DNA from: an uncultured Eggerthellaceae bacterium
GTDB taxonomy: Bacteria > Actinomycetota > Coriobacteriia > Coriobacteriales > Eggerthellaceae
Direction of reading: 5' to 3'
Assembly (NCBI GenBank): GCA_949840905.1
Contig: CATKXW010000005.1
Location: 1 to 64,000 of the forward strand
DNA length: 64,000 bases
The translations under genes were made by a program, and so were the position numbers. Positions within the stretch are counted from its first letter, which is position 1. Every line of letters begins with the position of its first letter. Under the pieces are notes generated by a model. The model made no database searches, had not been told where the DNA came from, and worked only from the letters and a program-made list of their open reading frames with translations. This document shows positions 38,989-48,232 of the stretch, piece by piece.

Positions 38989-39654
38989 ATGCAGAAGAAG
39001 ATCGTTGCAGCTATCTGCGCAGCTCTGCTCGCGATGGCCATGCCGGTTGCCGCTTTCGCAACCAGCCTCACCCAGGACAGCGCCGCTGAGGTCAACGGCT
39101 CTGACGTCACCTATACCGTCAGCAAGCTCGCTGGCGCTAAGGCTGACCTGAAGAACCTCACCGTTTTCGCTAACAAGGACATGGTGAAGACCCTCGACGT
39201 GAACCCGACCTCCGAGAACGCTGTGTTCATCGGTGGCTCCAACGTCATCGCTGCTCAGTCCTTCGCTATCGATGCTAAGAACAAGGACGGCGTGAAGGTT
39301 GGCCTGATCCAGAAGGCTGGCAAGACTGGCGAGATCGCTGGTACCATCGAGTTCAACTGGGACAACCTGGTCTCCACCCTGCCGGCTACCATCGATGTCG
39401 ACAACCTGTACACCAGCATCTACGCTAAGCACTCTGGCGACAACAACGTTGAGCCGCTGAAGTCCAACGTTAAGGGTTACAGCGCTGGCTTCTCCATGGA
39501 CCGCTGCTCCATCGTGACCGCCATCCTCTCCAACGGCAAGGTCATCTACAACCCGGCCGTGGGCGTGACCGCTGATGGCGCCACCAACGCTGCTGACCTC
39601 GAGAAGGCTGCTGCTGACGGCACCAAGTCCCCGAAGACTGGTGACATCGCCTAA
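38989..39654 (+). CDS. Secreted surface protein ending in an SPKTG sortase motif, without anchor
   Basis: 221 residues. A signal peptide (MQKKIVAAICAALLAMAMP...AFA) is cleaved near residue 24. The mature part is beta-rich with no recognised domain. The protein ends GTKSPKTGDIA: SPKTG is a motif cut by class B sortases such as that of Clostridioides difficile, and a sortase B gene follows. However, the usual hydrophobic helix and basic tail after the motif are missing: the frame stops at once and a terminator follows. Codon use (GCT, AAG, AAC) and a near-consensus promoter and GAGGAAAGGA site suggest very high expression. Function unknown. Confidence 0.85.
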   Translation: MQKKIVAAICAALLAMAMPVAAFATSLTQDSAAEVNGSDVTYTVSKLAGAKADLKNLTVFANKDMVKTLDVNPTSENAVFIGGSNVIAAQSFAIDAKNKDGVKVGLIQKAGKTGEIAGTIEFNWDNLVSTLPATIDVDNLYTSIYAKHSGDNNVEPLKSNVKGYSAGFSMDRCSIVTAILSNGKVIYNPAVGVTADGATNAADLEKAAADGTKSPKTGDIA

Positions 39655-39680
39655 GTTATCTCTTACCAGATAGCTCAACA

Positions 39681-39712
39681 GAAGGACCCCTCTTCGGAGG
39701 GGTTCTTCTTTA
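39681..39712 (+). terminator. Intrinsic terminator after the SPKTG-protein gene
   Basis: A 13-bp stem (39681-39692 with 39697-39708) with a TTCG loop is followed by TTTAT. Confidence 0.9.
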
Positions 39713-39887
39713 TATGTGCCCTCCCTATGAGGGGTGCCTCCCTTTGCTCCAACGAACTGCCCGTATCCTCGAAATATGAAGATGCATGTGTCGCGAAGCC
39801 CCATATAGGGTAGAATAGCTGCTGTTGCATACACGATATGATGCGCAACGCATGAGAACCGAAAGTTCATTGGGAGGTAACACGCTC

Positions 39888-40922
39888 ATGGCACAGCACG
39901 ATGCGTCCGGAAAGCACAGCGCCGGCAATCATTCATCGGATAGGTCATCGCAAGAAACGAAGAAGATAGAAACGAACAAGTCTGCGGCGAGCGCTTCCTC
40001 TTCGGCTCCTACGGAGAAGATCAAGACGGCTTCGCCCGATCAGACCAAAGAGATGCCCCGGGCGGCGAAGACCGCGGCGAAGACCGCTGACAAGGGGGTC
40101 AAGGCTGCCGCTCCTGCAGCTGAGAAGAAGACAGTGAAGCCGGTCACCACCGGTGCTGCTGAGGCTGAAGCGGCCCAGCAGAAGAAGCGCACGGGCATCA
40201 TCGCTGCTATCGTCATCATCGTGGTGCTGATAGCGGCCGTCATCGGCTTCATGGCTATGAACAGCAACAAGCCGGCCGAGGTTCAGAACAACGACATGGA
40301 AGTGGTGGACGTCGAGAGCGAGCCGGTGGACAACCCCGTCGACTTTGCGGCTCTGCAGGCTCAGAATCCTGACGTATACGGCTTCATGAACATTCCGAAC
40401 ACCAACGTCGACCTGCCGATCCTGTTCAATGCCGAGAACGATAACTACTATCTTACTCACGACATCGACGGCAACTCCACCATCGTGGGCGCTATCTATA
40501 CTCAGAGCATGAACAAGCAGGACTTCACCGATCCGGTCACCGTCCTTTATGGTCATACGCTGCTGAATGGCACGATGTTCAGCGAGCTGCACAAGTTCGA
40601 GGACCCGGAGTTCTTCGAGCAGAACCCGTACTTCACCATCTATCTGCCGAACGAGATCCTCACCTACGAGGCCATGGCTGCTCTGGAGTACGACGACAAG
40701 CACATCATGAACACCTACGACTTCACCAACGAGACGGTGGTGCAGGAGTTCTTCGACTCCATGCAGCATCCTGAGGCTGCTAACAGCCTGGTGCGCGAAG
40801 GCGAGGAGCTGAAGGCCGACACCGACAAGATCGTGGTGCTGAGCACTTGCACCCAGCCGGCGAACGATGCTAAGCGCTTCCTGCTGGTGGGCAAGTTGAT
40901 GAGCCGTCAGCCCACCAAGTAA
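39888..40922 (+). CDS. srtB: Class B sortase
   Basis: 344 residues. A long Lys/Ala/Ser-rich cytoplasmic region (1-101) precedes one transmembrane helix (103-124) and the extracellular sortase domain (about 150-344). Catalytic residues are the His in VLYGHTLLNG, Cys321 in VLSTCTQP and Arg330 in KRFLLVG; GTMFSELHKFEDPEFF is typical of SrtB. It cleaves a surface protein at its sorting motif and links it to peptidoglycan; the neighbouring SPKTG protein is the obvious substrate. The ATG at 39888 has GGGAGGT 11 bases upstream. The cytoplasmic tail is unusually long. A -10 box TAGAAT is at 39811-39816. Confidence 0.93.
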   Translation: MAQHDASGKHSAGNHSSDRSSQETKKIETNKSAASASSSAPTEKIKTASPDQTKEMPRAAKTAAKTADKGVKAAAPAAEKKTVKPVTTGAAEAEAAQQKKRTGIIAAIVIIVVLIAAVIGFMAMNSNKPAEVQNNDMEVVDVESEPVDNPVDFAALQAQNPDVYGFMNIPNTNVDLPILFNAENDNYYLTHDIDGNSTIVGAIYTQSMNKQDFTDPVTVLYGHTLLNGTMFSELHKFEDPEFFEQNPYFTIYLPNEILTYEAMAALEYDDKHIMNTYDFTNETVVQEFFDSMQHPEAANSLVREGEELKADTDKIVVLSTCTQPANDAKRFLLVGKLMSRQPTK

Positions 40923-40944
40923 GCTTCATCCCATAGTGTTGCTT

Positions 40945-40972
40945 CGAGAGCCCTCCTAGTCGAGGGCTCTCG
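40945..40972 (+). terminator. Hairpin between srtB and the LCP gene
   Basis: An 11-bp perfect stem (40945-40955 with 40962-40972) without a strong U-run. It may attenuate rather than stop transcription into the LCP gene. Confidence 0.55.
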
Positions 40973-40991
40973 GTTCATCTAGGAGGTAGCC

Positions 40992-42083
40992 ATGTCAGAC
41001 GAGACCATAATGACTCAGGGTCAGCATGTGGCTGAGACAGGTGACGATGACGCTGCGAGCGCCAAGAAGAAGCGCAAGCGCTTCAAGCTGTGGCAGAAGA
41101 TCCTGATGATCGTGGCCATCGTGTTGGTGGTGCTGCTAGCTTCGGGCGGTATCGCTGCGGTGGCGATCATCAACACGGGCAAAAGCGAGCTCTTAGCGAG
41201 CAACGACAGTCCGTTCGCCTATCGCAAGCTGAAGCATGAGGGCCAGCGCTACGTATTCAACGAGAACATGGTGTCGGTAGTGCTCATCGGCAATGACCGC
41301 CTCGGCAACGCTCTTGAAGGAACGTTGGGTCAGGCCGATGCCGTGATGGTGGTCGCCTACGACACTGCGAGCGGCAAGTTGACGCTCATCAACGTGCCCC
41401 GCAACACCACCATGGAAACGCTGCTCACGTTCCCTGATGGCGAAAAACGCACCCAGAAGATGATGCTATCGGGCGTATACGGTATCGCCGAGGATGACGA
41501 GGGCGGTGCCGAGCAGGTGTGCAGAACGGTGAGCCAGCTGTTCGGGAACATTCCCCTTGAGAACTACTGTGTACTGAGCATGCTGTGCGTGGGTCCTTTA
41601 GCGGACGCCATGGGCGGCGTGACGCTCACAGCTATCGACAACGTGCCCATCGAGCATATCGTGAAGGGCGAGACCTATACGTTGAAGAGCTGGAAGGCGT
41701 TGCGTTACGTACAGTACCGCGATCCTACTATCATGTCGTCGCCAGCCGATCGTATGGCGCGTCAGCACCAGTTCGCCAAGGCCTTCGTCGAACAGACGAA
41801 AGAGGCAGCGAAGAAGGATCCCATGGTGTTGAAGAAGCTCTACGACGTCATCACCGATCCGCAGTACATGATCACCACGCTCGACATGCCCGAGGTCGCC
41901 TACCTGGCGACCAGCGTGCTTCAGCATGGTACGGCTGACCTGAACCTGGTGACCGTCCCTTATGACTCGGTCTACAGTGACGTTCTTGAGAGCACCGAGT
42001 ACTACCCCGACGAGAATGCCCTCACGCAGTTGCTCATAGACACCTATTATCTGCCTGCCCCTGAGGAGGCAGAGGGGGAGTGA
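40992..42083 (+). CDS. LytR-CpsA-Psr (LCP) family cell-wall ligase
   Basis: 363 residues: a lysine-rich cytoplasmic start, one transmembrane helix (about 37-59) and an extracellular LCP domain (about 95-240). Conserved LCP features are the aspartate of QADAVMVVAYD, INVPRNTTME with its arginine, and the Asp/Arg pair in the YVQYRDP and PADRMARQHQF region. These enzymes transfer undecaprenyl-linked glycopolymers to peptidoglycan or protein. It lies directly downstream of sortase B, completing a surface-assembly module. An AGGAGGT site precedes the ATG. Confidence 0.92.
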   Translation: MSDETIMTQGQHVAETGDDDAASAKKKRKRFKLWQKILMIVAIVLVVLLASGGIAAVAIINTGKSELLASNDSPFAYRKLKHEGQRYVFNENMVSVVLIGNDRLGNALEGTLGQADAVMVVAYDTASGKLTLINVPRNTTMETLLTFPDGEKRTQKMMLSGVYGIAEDDEGGAEQVCRTVSQLFGNIPLENYCVLSMLCVGPLADAMGGVTLTAIDNVPIEHIVKGETYTLKSWKALRYVQYRDPTIMSSPADRMARQHQFAKAFVEQTKEAAKKDPMVLKKLYDVITDPQYMITTLDMPEVAYLATSVLQHGTADLNLVTVPYDSVYSDVLESTEYYPDENALTQLLIDTYYLPAPEEAEGE

Positions 42084-42330
42084 TGGTTTCCTGAGAACAG
42101 GGGTGGGGGTAACGAAAAGCCAATAGTCCGAATAGTCCTATTTTCCGCCTCGATCGAACAGAGGAAGACAGAGAAGGTAAAATGACCCTGAGGCATCCGC
42201 GGATCGCTCGAAAGATGAATACGCACACAGTGGCGTAGAGGGTGTTGTTGTCGAAGGTGGATACATGAGCTTAGTGGGGCGTATGCAAGAGGCTTGAAGG
42301 GCGCTGAAAGGCCGCCTGACGAGAGGTCTT

Positions 42331-43386
42331 TTGTGGGCATCATCTTCGAGCATCCTTGTTATAGTCGTTCTGAACCTGTCGTCTTCGTATTTTCATTCGA
42401 GCGAATTGTTATATGCGGTATATACCGTAGCTGTAACGCTCGCATCGTCTGTTTTCGCTGCTTGCGTCGTATCGGTGATGTTCGACCTAAAGAGCATAAG
42501 GGATCTTATCGTGAAGAACGATGCTGACCTTCTGCTGAAGATGTTGCTGAAGTCCGACGAATTGTTCTCGACGGAAGGCGGCAGCGGCGAACACGAGGCT
42601 ATTCTGCATAATATACGGCTCAAATCGACTGCTGCGCTGAACGGAATAGACCTTAGTGTTGGAATGGGCAATGGATCCGATATCGAGATGAGGAAAGGCC
42701 ATGTGAGAACGTGTCTGGCTTCCTTAGATGATGAGCTCGATAAGGCTTACGCCAAGTATGTGAACATAGCGAGGCATATTCGAAATGAGGGTTGCGGTGT
42801 ATTTGAAGTAGATGAAGTCACCTACGTCAGGTACATGAATGATACTTCTACTCCGAAGAAGGTGAGAGCGTGGAATCATCTTCGGAGCGCCCAGCTTCCG
42901 CCGGCGTTCAAGAACCCCAGGAAGGATGTCCTCACGGAAGAGGTCAAGGTAACCGTCAACGATGGTATTCCTCGAGCCTATCGATATGAGTCAAAGTGTG
43001 AGATGGTCGGCATTCAAGGGATAGGCTCTCTTTCTCGTAGATGGAAGTGCCAGTGGGATGACGACCTGTGCGAGACATCTGTGCCGCCGCATGGAACGTG
43101 TGTAGTGGAGATGCGGAGAACATTCTATATACCGGAGTGCGAGGAGATTAGCTACACCTGGAATACAGTGAGGGCTGAGTGCAGATACGAGGTGAACTAT
43201 AGTGGCGATGATCATGAACCTATGATCCATATAGTCGATTGCGACCGATGCGAAACGGAAAAGCGCGAGTGTTCAAGATGCGACCAGCATGCCCAGCGGC
43301 GAATAATCGATAACGGCAACACGAAGATAGCAGTTTTGAAAGATTGGCCGAATCTCGGAACGGCTATCAAGGTTACGTGGGTATAA
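42331..43386 (+). CDS. Unknown two-helix membrane protein with cysteine-rich beta domain
   Basis: 351 residues from a TTG start (GAGAGG upstream; an in-frame stop at 42295 excludes much longer forms). Two N-terminal hydrophobic helices (about 8-20 and 29-50) are followed by a helical region with an LLLKMLLKSDE segment (55-150) and a C-terminal beta-rich domain (about 170-351) with ten or so cysteines, several as CxxC (CDRCET, CSRCDQ). The plan of two helices plus a beta domain recalls the S-2TM effectors of CBASS, but no nucleotide cyclase is nearby and the resemblance is only architectural. GC is lower than its neighbours, suggesting acquisition. Confidence 0.7.
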   Translation: MWASSSSILVIVVLNLSSSYFHSSELLYAVYTVAVTLASSVFAACVVSVMFDLKSIRDLIVKNDADLLLKMLLKSDELFSTEGGSGEHEAILHNIRLKSTAALNGIDLSVGMGNGSDIEMRKGHVRTCLASLDDELDKAYAKYVNIARHIRNEGCGVFEVDEVTYVRYMNDTSTPKKVRAWNHLRSAQLPPAFKNPRKDVLTEEVKVTVNDGIPRAYRYESKCEMVGIQGIGSLSRRWKCQWDDDLCETSVPPHGTCVVEMRRTFYIPECEEISYTWNTVRAECRYEVNYSGDDHEPMIHIVDCDRCETEKRECSRCDQHAQRRIIDNGNTKIAVLKDWPNLGTAIKVTWV

Positions 43387-43578
43387 TCGTCTTGTCAGCG
43401 CTGCGCTGACGATACAAGGAAGGGAGAGTCTCATGAAGATGTCCTGGAGAGATGAAGGTAGCGATTCTTTCTGAGCGCTCGCTCCCCAAAGTTCTTGGTA
43501 GTGAGCTTGATGGGCCGCCAAAGGGCAATAGTTGGTCGGTACTGGATTGAAAGCGATCATAGCTATGGTCATTTTGTG

Positions 43579-43616
43579 AGCCAGCATCGGATGAACCTCC
43601 ATGCTGGCTTTCTTTT
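43579..43616 (+). terminator. Intrinsic terminator in the accessory patch
   Basis: AGCCAGCAT (43579-43587) pairs with ATGCTGGCT (43601-43609), followed by TTCTTTT. It ends whatever is transcribed from 42.3 kb, including the 43387-43578 gap. Confidence 0.8.
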
Positions 43617-43647
43617 AGATGATGCTCCGATGATCTAAACTATCCAC

Positions 43648-44043
43648 ATGGAGACGATCGATGACGACATAGGTTCACGTACTGCTTGTGCGAAGCGAGT
43701 GGAGCGCAATGCCCGGCAGATGGAAGAGCGCGTATGCGCGGTTTTGTACGACATGCTCACATCAGGCGAAGTTCCCTCGTTCTACTCTGTGGCGACTCGG
43801 TCTCAGATAGCTCGAAGCACGCTCTATCGGAAAGCTCGTTTGCGCAGTCTGATCGAAAGGGCGCGCGAAAAGGCCTTTGAGGCTAGGTCATCTGGAATGA
43901 TCATTCAAGAATACGGAGTCGGACGAACGCTCTCCGTTGAGGCAGAGTTATGGCGTCTACTGAAGAAGCTCGCAAGAAGAACGAATGCATTGAAGGGCTA
44001 TTCAGGTCCTTCCGAATGGGAATACTCCATCATCCCAGTATGA
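43648..44043 (+). CDS. Small helix-turn-helix protein, resembles DUF6262/Tn554 TnpC-like proteins
   Basis: 131 residues. The region FYSVATRSQIARSTLYRKARLRSLIERAR has the shape of a helix-turn-helix as in TnpC-like accessory proteins of Tn554-type elements (an SxxTLYR motif followed by LRxxIER). The rest is basic and helical. The ATG has no ribosome site, but TAAACT (43636-43641) ends six bases before it, so the message may be leaderless. No recombinases of that transposon class are present, so it may be a remnant or a host regulator. Confidence in the family is low. Confidence 0.5.
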   Translation: METIDDDIGSRTACAKRVERNARQMEERVCAVLYDMLTSGEVPSFYSVATRSQIARSTLYRKARLRSLIERAREKAFEARSSGMIIQEYGVGRTLSVEAELWRLLKKLARRTNALKGYSGPSEWEYSIIPV

Positions 44044-44237
44044 CGGATCAAAGAAGCTAGACCGAACGAGCATATCCCTGGTCTATTTCGCGTTCCAGTA
44101 TCGGAGGAGTCGGGCAGGGGGGGGGTGTCCCCATGGTTTTTTATTGACTCCTTTTCGCGCTGTATCCCTCCCCTTTTTGGATTTGACGGTACTGTTGTGG
44201 ATTCCGTCCGGGGGCTCTCGCCAGGCGTTTCAGCTCG

Positions 44238-44575
44238 CTAAGCCATGTATAGAACCTTGCTCCGCATGAGCACGTAGACCATCCGCAGCCTTTTCGTGGC
44301 TACCGGCTTGAGTACTTTGCCGTGAAACATTCCGCGCTTCCTGCTCCTGTGATAGTGCTTCTCGAACCTTCCCCTGTTCCTGACCAGGGGGTTGTACGAG
44401 AATATCAGCAGATCTTCGAGTCTTTTGTTGCCCTGTCTGGACGTGTTGGCCGACGATACGGAGGTACCGGGCCGCCTGGTCCTGGGGGCTACCGCGCGAT
44501 AGAGGGAGAGGTGGTCGTGGTCCGGAAAGTCCTCTATCTTGATGAACGTGGTCAGCTCAGTCGCCGCCCCGGGCC
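44238..44575 (-). pseudogene. IS110-family transposase, C-terminal remnant
   Basis: The minus-strand frame reads ELTTFIKIEDFPDHDHLSLY, AVAPRTRRPGTSVSS, GNKRLEDLLIFSYNPLV and RGMFHGKVLKPVATKRLRM, which match in order the C-terminal (Transposase_20) half of IS110-type DEDD transposases. The N-terminal catalytic half is absent: upstream of about 44575 the frame no longer resembles the family. It is therefore a truncated insertion-sequence relic, consistent with the accessory look of 42.1-44.7 kb. Confidence 0.75.
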
Positions 44576-44656
44576 GATTCTCGGAACCGTCATGAGGGGA
44601 AGGGCGGTACGAATGCGCTTCAGCGTCAGAGAAAGCGAAGCTGGGCGAGAATAATA

Positions 44657-44678
44657 CCTTCGTCCGCAAGGACGAAGG
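44657..44678 (-). terminator. Hairpin downstream of the minus-strand membrane protein gene
   Basis: CCTTCGTCC and GGACGAAGG flank a 4-nt loop; on the minus strand TATTAT follows. Confidence 0.5.
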
Positions 44679-44786
44679 AAAAAAGGAAGCGCTCGAATCG
44701 TCCGAACTGCATTCCAGCTCGCAATTCAGAGAGGTCCGAGCGCTTTTGAACGTTCCGTTCGATTCGATGACCGTACGATCTGATGA

Positions 44787-45536
44787 TCATCCCTCTTTGG
44801 ATGGGTCGACGGGGGTTATCTGATCGAGAGCCGTATTGGGATCCGGGACGGCTTTGGCTTCGGTGGTCGCGGAAGCGGTCTCGTTAGCTGTCAGTGTCGC
44901 GGCAGGCTGAGCTGCAGGGGTCTGGGCGGCCGCTGTTGGCTGGGCGGACTGCGTCGACTGAGCGGTTGGCTGGATCGTCGCGGCGGTCGGCTGAACGACC
45001 GGCTGTGCCGTCTGTGCCGACTGAGCCGTCGGAGCGTTTGGGATGGTGTAGGCGGTGGCAGGGGCGGCCATGAGGGGCTGGGCCGCGGCGAGCTGCTTAT
45101 CCTTATAGGCGAACACCGTCATGATGATCAGCAGCACCATAGTGACCACGTTGCCGCCAAGAAGGGAGGCGATGGCGCCGGCCAAGCTCCATCCGAACAC
45201 CATCCCCAGCTTTTCGCGTTGCGCATGGTAGCGCAGAGCGAAGATGCCAGCGAGCAGCGCCACGATCGAGATGGCGAGCTCGAAGAAGATGGCGGCGACA
45301 CCGAAGCCGATCACGAGTCCCATAAGTCCTAGGTAGTCGGCGCTATCGAGACCGTACTCGTCGTAATAGCCGTAATCGGAGTAATAGTCGAACATCTCGG
45401 GCGTGAGGCTGCCGAGCGCGGCACCTCCCACGGCGGTGGCGATGAGCCCGAGGATGCATACCAAGATGGACAGCCCTGCCACCACGATGGTGGCGATGCT
45501 CAGACCGCGCAGGGCGTTTGAATGATCGTTCTGCAT
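44787..45536 (-). CDS. DUF4190-like polytopic membrane protein with Pro/Thr/Gln/Ala-rich tail
   Basis: 249 residues. The first 145 carry about four hydrophobic helices, an acidic tyrosine-rich loop (YYSDYGYYDEYGLDSADY) after the first helix, and the GLVIGFGVAAIFFELAISIV and LAGAIASLLGGN segments. Residues 150-249 are a low-complexity tail rich in Pro, Thr, Gln and Ala. Such small membrane proteins occur widely in Actinobacteria without known function. The ATG is preceded by GGGAAGG. It is divergent from the hybrid kinase. Confidence 0.75.
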   Translation of the reverse strand: MQNDHSNALRGLSIATIVVAGLSILVCILGLIATAVGGAALGSLTPEMFDYYSDYGYYDEYGLDSADYLGLMGLVIGFGVAAIFFELAISIVALLAGIFALRYHAQREKLGMVFGWSLAGAIASLLGGNVVTMVLLIIMTVFAYKDKQLAAAQPLMAAPATAYTIPNAPTAQSAQTAQPVVQPTAATIQPTAQSTQSAQPTAAAQTPAAQPAATLTANETASATTEAKAVPDPNTALDQITPVDPSKEG

Positions 45537-45723
45537 AGGATCGAGCCTTCCCTTCTCTTATTGGATGGATGTGCGATCCATTGTATCGCTTTGCGCTGCC
45601 GCTGCCGATATCCGTTGGCTGCCTGTCATATAGAGTGGAGAATACTTGCCCGCTTGCTCTATACTTTTGCTGCTTGCGTGGCAGGCTATGGTGACCCTAT
45701 CGCTGAGTCGAGGAGCAGCTTTC

Positions 45724-48042
45724 GTGGAGGATCTGATCCAAGCGTCTCGGATCGTGTTCGACGCTTTACCCCAACCTTTCGGCATAGCGCGCATATTCGT
45801 GAACGATGCGGGCCTGCCCACCGATTTTGGTTATGAGTACGTCAACCCTGCCCTCGCAGAGCTGACGGGCGTTTCTGTGGAGGAGCTGACCGGAAAGCTA
45901 TCGAGCGATCTGTGGGTAGGGCTGCAGAGCCGCTGGATGGAACCGTTCGTTCGCGCCGCTTTCCATGGCGAGACGATGGAGTTCGAAGCTGTTGCTGCCG
46001 ATGTACGTCATTTTCTGCATGCGACCATCTTCCCGCTGAGGCCCTCCTATTGCGGTTTCATCATCCAGGATGTCACCAGCTGGTATGGCCGCGCCTACTT
46101 CTCGCGGGATAACACGTTAGCCGGCTTGTTCTTCTATGATGAGGAGACGGGCATGATGATGCTCACGCCGCCGGCGAGCCAGTACTGCGGCTTCTCAGAA
46201 GCTTACCTAGAGATATCCGATTTCGTCGAGCAGTTGCTCGGCCCACAGAGCGTAGCGGCATTCGCCGAGAAGCTGGTGACCTTCGCTTCCGATGATAGTC
46301 CGCTCGTTCATGAGGGGCAGCTAGCTGATGGACGTTGGCTGCGCATGAGCTTGGCCCATGCGCAAGAAGCGGAACGTTTCGCGTTAGGGCTGCTAGAGGA
46401 CGTGACGCATCAGAAAGCCCTTGAACATACGGCCGCTCGTCATCTTGATATCATCGACAGCTTGAGCTACGAGAACTTCGCGCTGTATCTGATCGATCTC
46501 GAAGCCGATACCATGGAGCCTTATCGCATCCGTCAAGCGCCTCCTGGGCCGCTGGCTGCGGTGACCGGCGGTACCACTTCGTTCTCGCAGTTCGTCGATC
46601 TGTATACCGAGAGCTACATAGGCGCTGCTGATCGGGAGCGTTTTCGTACCGAAATGCGCCGAGAGGGCCTGATCGAGCAATTGAAGGAGGGTGCCGGCGA
46701 GTTCTCGATGAGCCTGCGCCGCGCCTACGAGAAGGAAGAGGAGTTCATCGAACTACGTTTCATCCCTCTTCCCCATGCGGCCAACGAGCTGGTGATGGCG
46801 GCGCGCAATACCACTCGCGAGGTGCGCGAGCAGATGCTGCAGAAAGCGGCGCTGCAGAACGCGCTCGATCTAGCCGAACATGCGAGCGAGGCGAAATCGA
46901 CGTTCCTCACGAACATGTCCCACGACTTCCGCACGCCGCTCAATTCCATCACTGGGTTCGCCGGCATCGCTCTGCGCCACCTTGATGATCCGGCGCGCGT
47001 GCACGATCGCATGAACAAGATCATGCTGTCGAGCAATCACCTGCTCAACCTGGTGGACGATATCCTCGATGTCAGCCGTGTGGAGAGCGGCAAGATGTCC
47101 ATCAACGAAGAGCTCCTTGACCTGCGCGAGCTTCTGGACAGCATCCAGACCATGTTCTCGAGTCAGGCTGCCGATGGGCACATCAGCTTCAAGGTGATGG
47201 AGGAGGGATTGGTACATCCTTTCGTACTGGCCGATCGGTTGCGCTTGAATCAGATACTGGTGAACATCATCGGCAATTCCTTCAAGTTCACCGAGGCTGG
47301 CGGCTCGATCGTCTTTCTGTTGAGCGAGGCGCCGCACCGTGCGAAGGATCATGGTAGCTATACGTTCGCGGTGACGGATTCGGGTTGCGGCATGACCGAA
47401 GAGTTCATCGAGAAGCTGTTCGTGCCCTTCGAGCGTGACGGCCTTGGACGTCCGAACACCACCGAGGGCACGGGTTTGGGAATGACCATCACGAAGAACC
47501 TGGTCGACCTTATGGGCGGTACCATCGAGGTGCACAGCAAGGTGGGCGAGGGCACGGCCATCATGGTGAGCCTTTCTCTGCGCAGCCAGGTTGACCGGGC
47601 AGTAGGAGACGATCCGGTGGAAGGGCGCCCGCACCATGGCGAGGTCAGCTTCGATGGGCGGCGCGTTTTGGTGGTCGATGATGATGAGCTTTCCCGCGAG
47701 ATCATGATGGAGCTTCTGCGCGAGCATGGCTTTATGGTAGAAGAGGCCGACGATGGCGATGTAGCCGTAGCGCGCGTGGCGGAGGTTCCCGAAGGCCATT
47801 ACGACGCTGTCATCATGGATATGCGCATGAGGCGGATGAACGGAGATGAGGCGGCGCGGGCCATGCGGGCGCTGGACAGGGCCGATATCGAATCGATGCC
47901 TATCATCGCGGTGACGGCCGATGCCTTCGACGAAGCGCGTCATCGTTCCCATGAGGCGGGCATGACGGCTCACACCACCAAGCCGCTGAACGTGCCCGAG
48001 CTGTTGAGCATTCTGGTGGAGCATCTGCCGATCGCCCGATAG
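45724..48042 (+). CDS. Soluble hybrid sensor histidine kinase with PAS domains and receiver
   Basis: 772 residues. Two or more PAS-like sensor regions occupy about 1-370 (FGYEYVNPALAELTGVSVEELTGK). The dimerisation/phosphoacceptor helix has NMSHDFRTPLN with His400; the ATPase domain has the N box (NQILVNIIGNSFKFTEAG), DSGCGM and GTGLGMTI; the C-terminal receiver has phospho-acceptor Asp699 in VIMDMRM and the HTTKPLN lysine. There is no transmembrane helix, so it senses an internal signal. I prefer the GTG at 45724 (GAGGAG nine bases upstream); the frame extends back to 45646 but crosses a TATACT -10 box (45660-45665). No separate response regulator is adjacent. Confidence 0.92.
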   Translation: MEDLIQASRIVFDALPQPFGIARIFVNDAGLPTDFGYEYVNPALAELTGVSVEELTGKLSSDLWVGLQSRWMEPFVRAAFHGETMEFEAVAADVRHFLHATIFPLRPSYCGFIIQDVTSWYGRAYFSRDNTLAGLFFYDEETGMMMLTPPASQYCGFSEAYLEISDFVEQLLGPQSVAAFAEKLVTFASDDSPLVHEGQLADGRWLRMSLAHAQEAERFALGLLEDVTHQKALEHTAARHLDIIDSLSYENFALYLIDLEADTMEPYRIRQAPPGPLAAVTGGTTSFSQFVDLYTESYIGAADRERFRTEMRREGLIEQLKEGAGEFSMSLRRAYEKEEEFIELRFIPLPHAANELVMAARNTTREVREQMLQKAALQNALDLAEHASEAKSTFLTNMSHDFRTPLNSITGFAGIALRHLDDPARVHDRMNKIMLSSNHLLNLVDDILDVSRVESGKMSINEELLDLRELLDSIQTMFSSQAADGHISFKVMEEGLVHPFVLADRLRLNQILVNIIGNSFKFTEAGGSIVFLLSEAPHRAKDHGSYTFAVTDSGCGMTEEFIEKLFVPFERDGLGRPNTTEGTGLGMTITKNLVDLMGGTIEVHSKVGEGTAIMVSLSLRSQVDRAVGDDPVEGRPHHGEVSFDGRRVLVVDDDELSREIMMELLREHGFMVEEADDGDVAVARVAEVPEGHYDAVIMDMRMRRMNGDEAARAMRALDRADIESMPIIAVTADAFDEARHRSHEAGMTAHTTKPLNVPELLSILVEHLPIAR

Positions 48043-48232
48043 CGGTTCCCTCTCCTTATATATAGGGAGGGCTAGGGAGGACATATAGGGAGGGCGCGCG
48101 GTGCGCTCACCTCCTTTCTTGAGCCAAAACCCTGCCTTCGAGGCAGCGTTCGGGTTGCTGCCGCGCGAGAATGGACGGCAGAGAAGAGCGCGGCCGCAAA
48201 GGTGCGCTATGAATGATCGAGAAGGGGGAGCT
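48043..48232 (+). other. Gap with short repeats before paaK
   Basis: TATAGGGAGGGC appears twice (near 48060 and 48084), followed by a CTGCCTTCGAGGCAG hairpin near 48131. No gene. Confidence 0.4.

Noticed and set aside
43433-43548. Peptides of 13 and 31 codons with good ribosome sites
   Set aside because: They overlap each other, are very short and have no homologue I recognise; kept only as possible relics.
44580-44669. N-terminal extension of the IS110 frame
   Set aside because: These residues do not resemble the IS110 family; the transposase similarity begins downstream, so the frame is a chance extension of the remnant.
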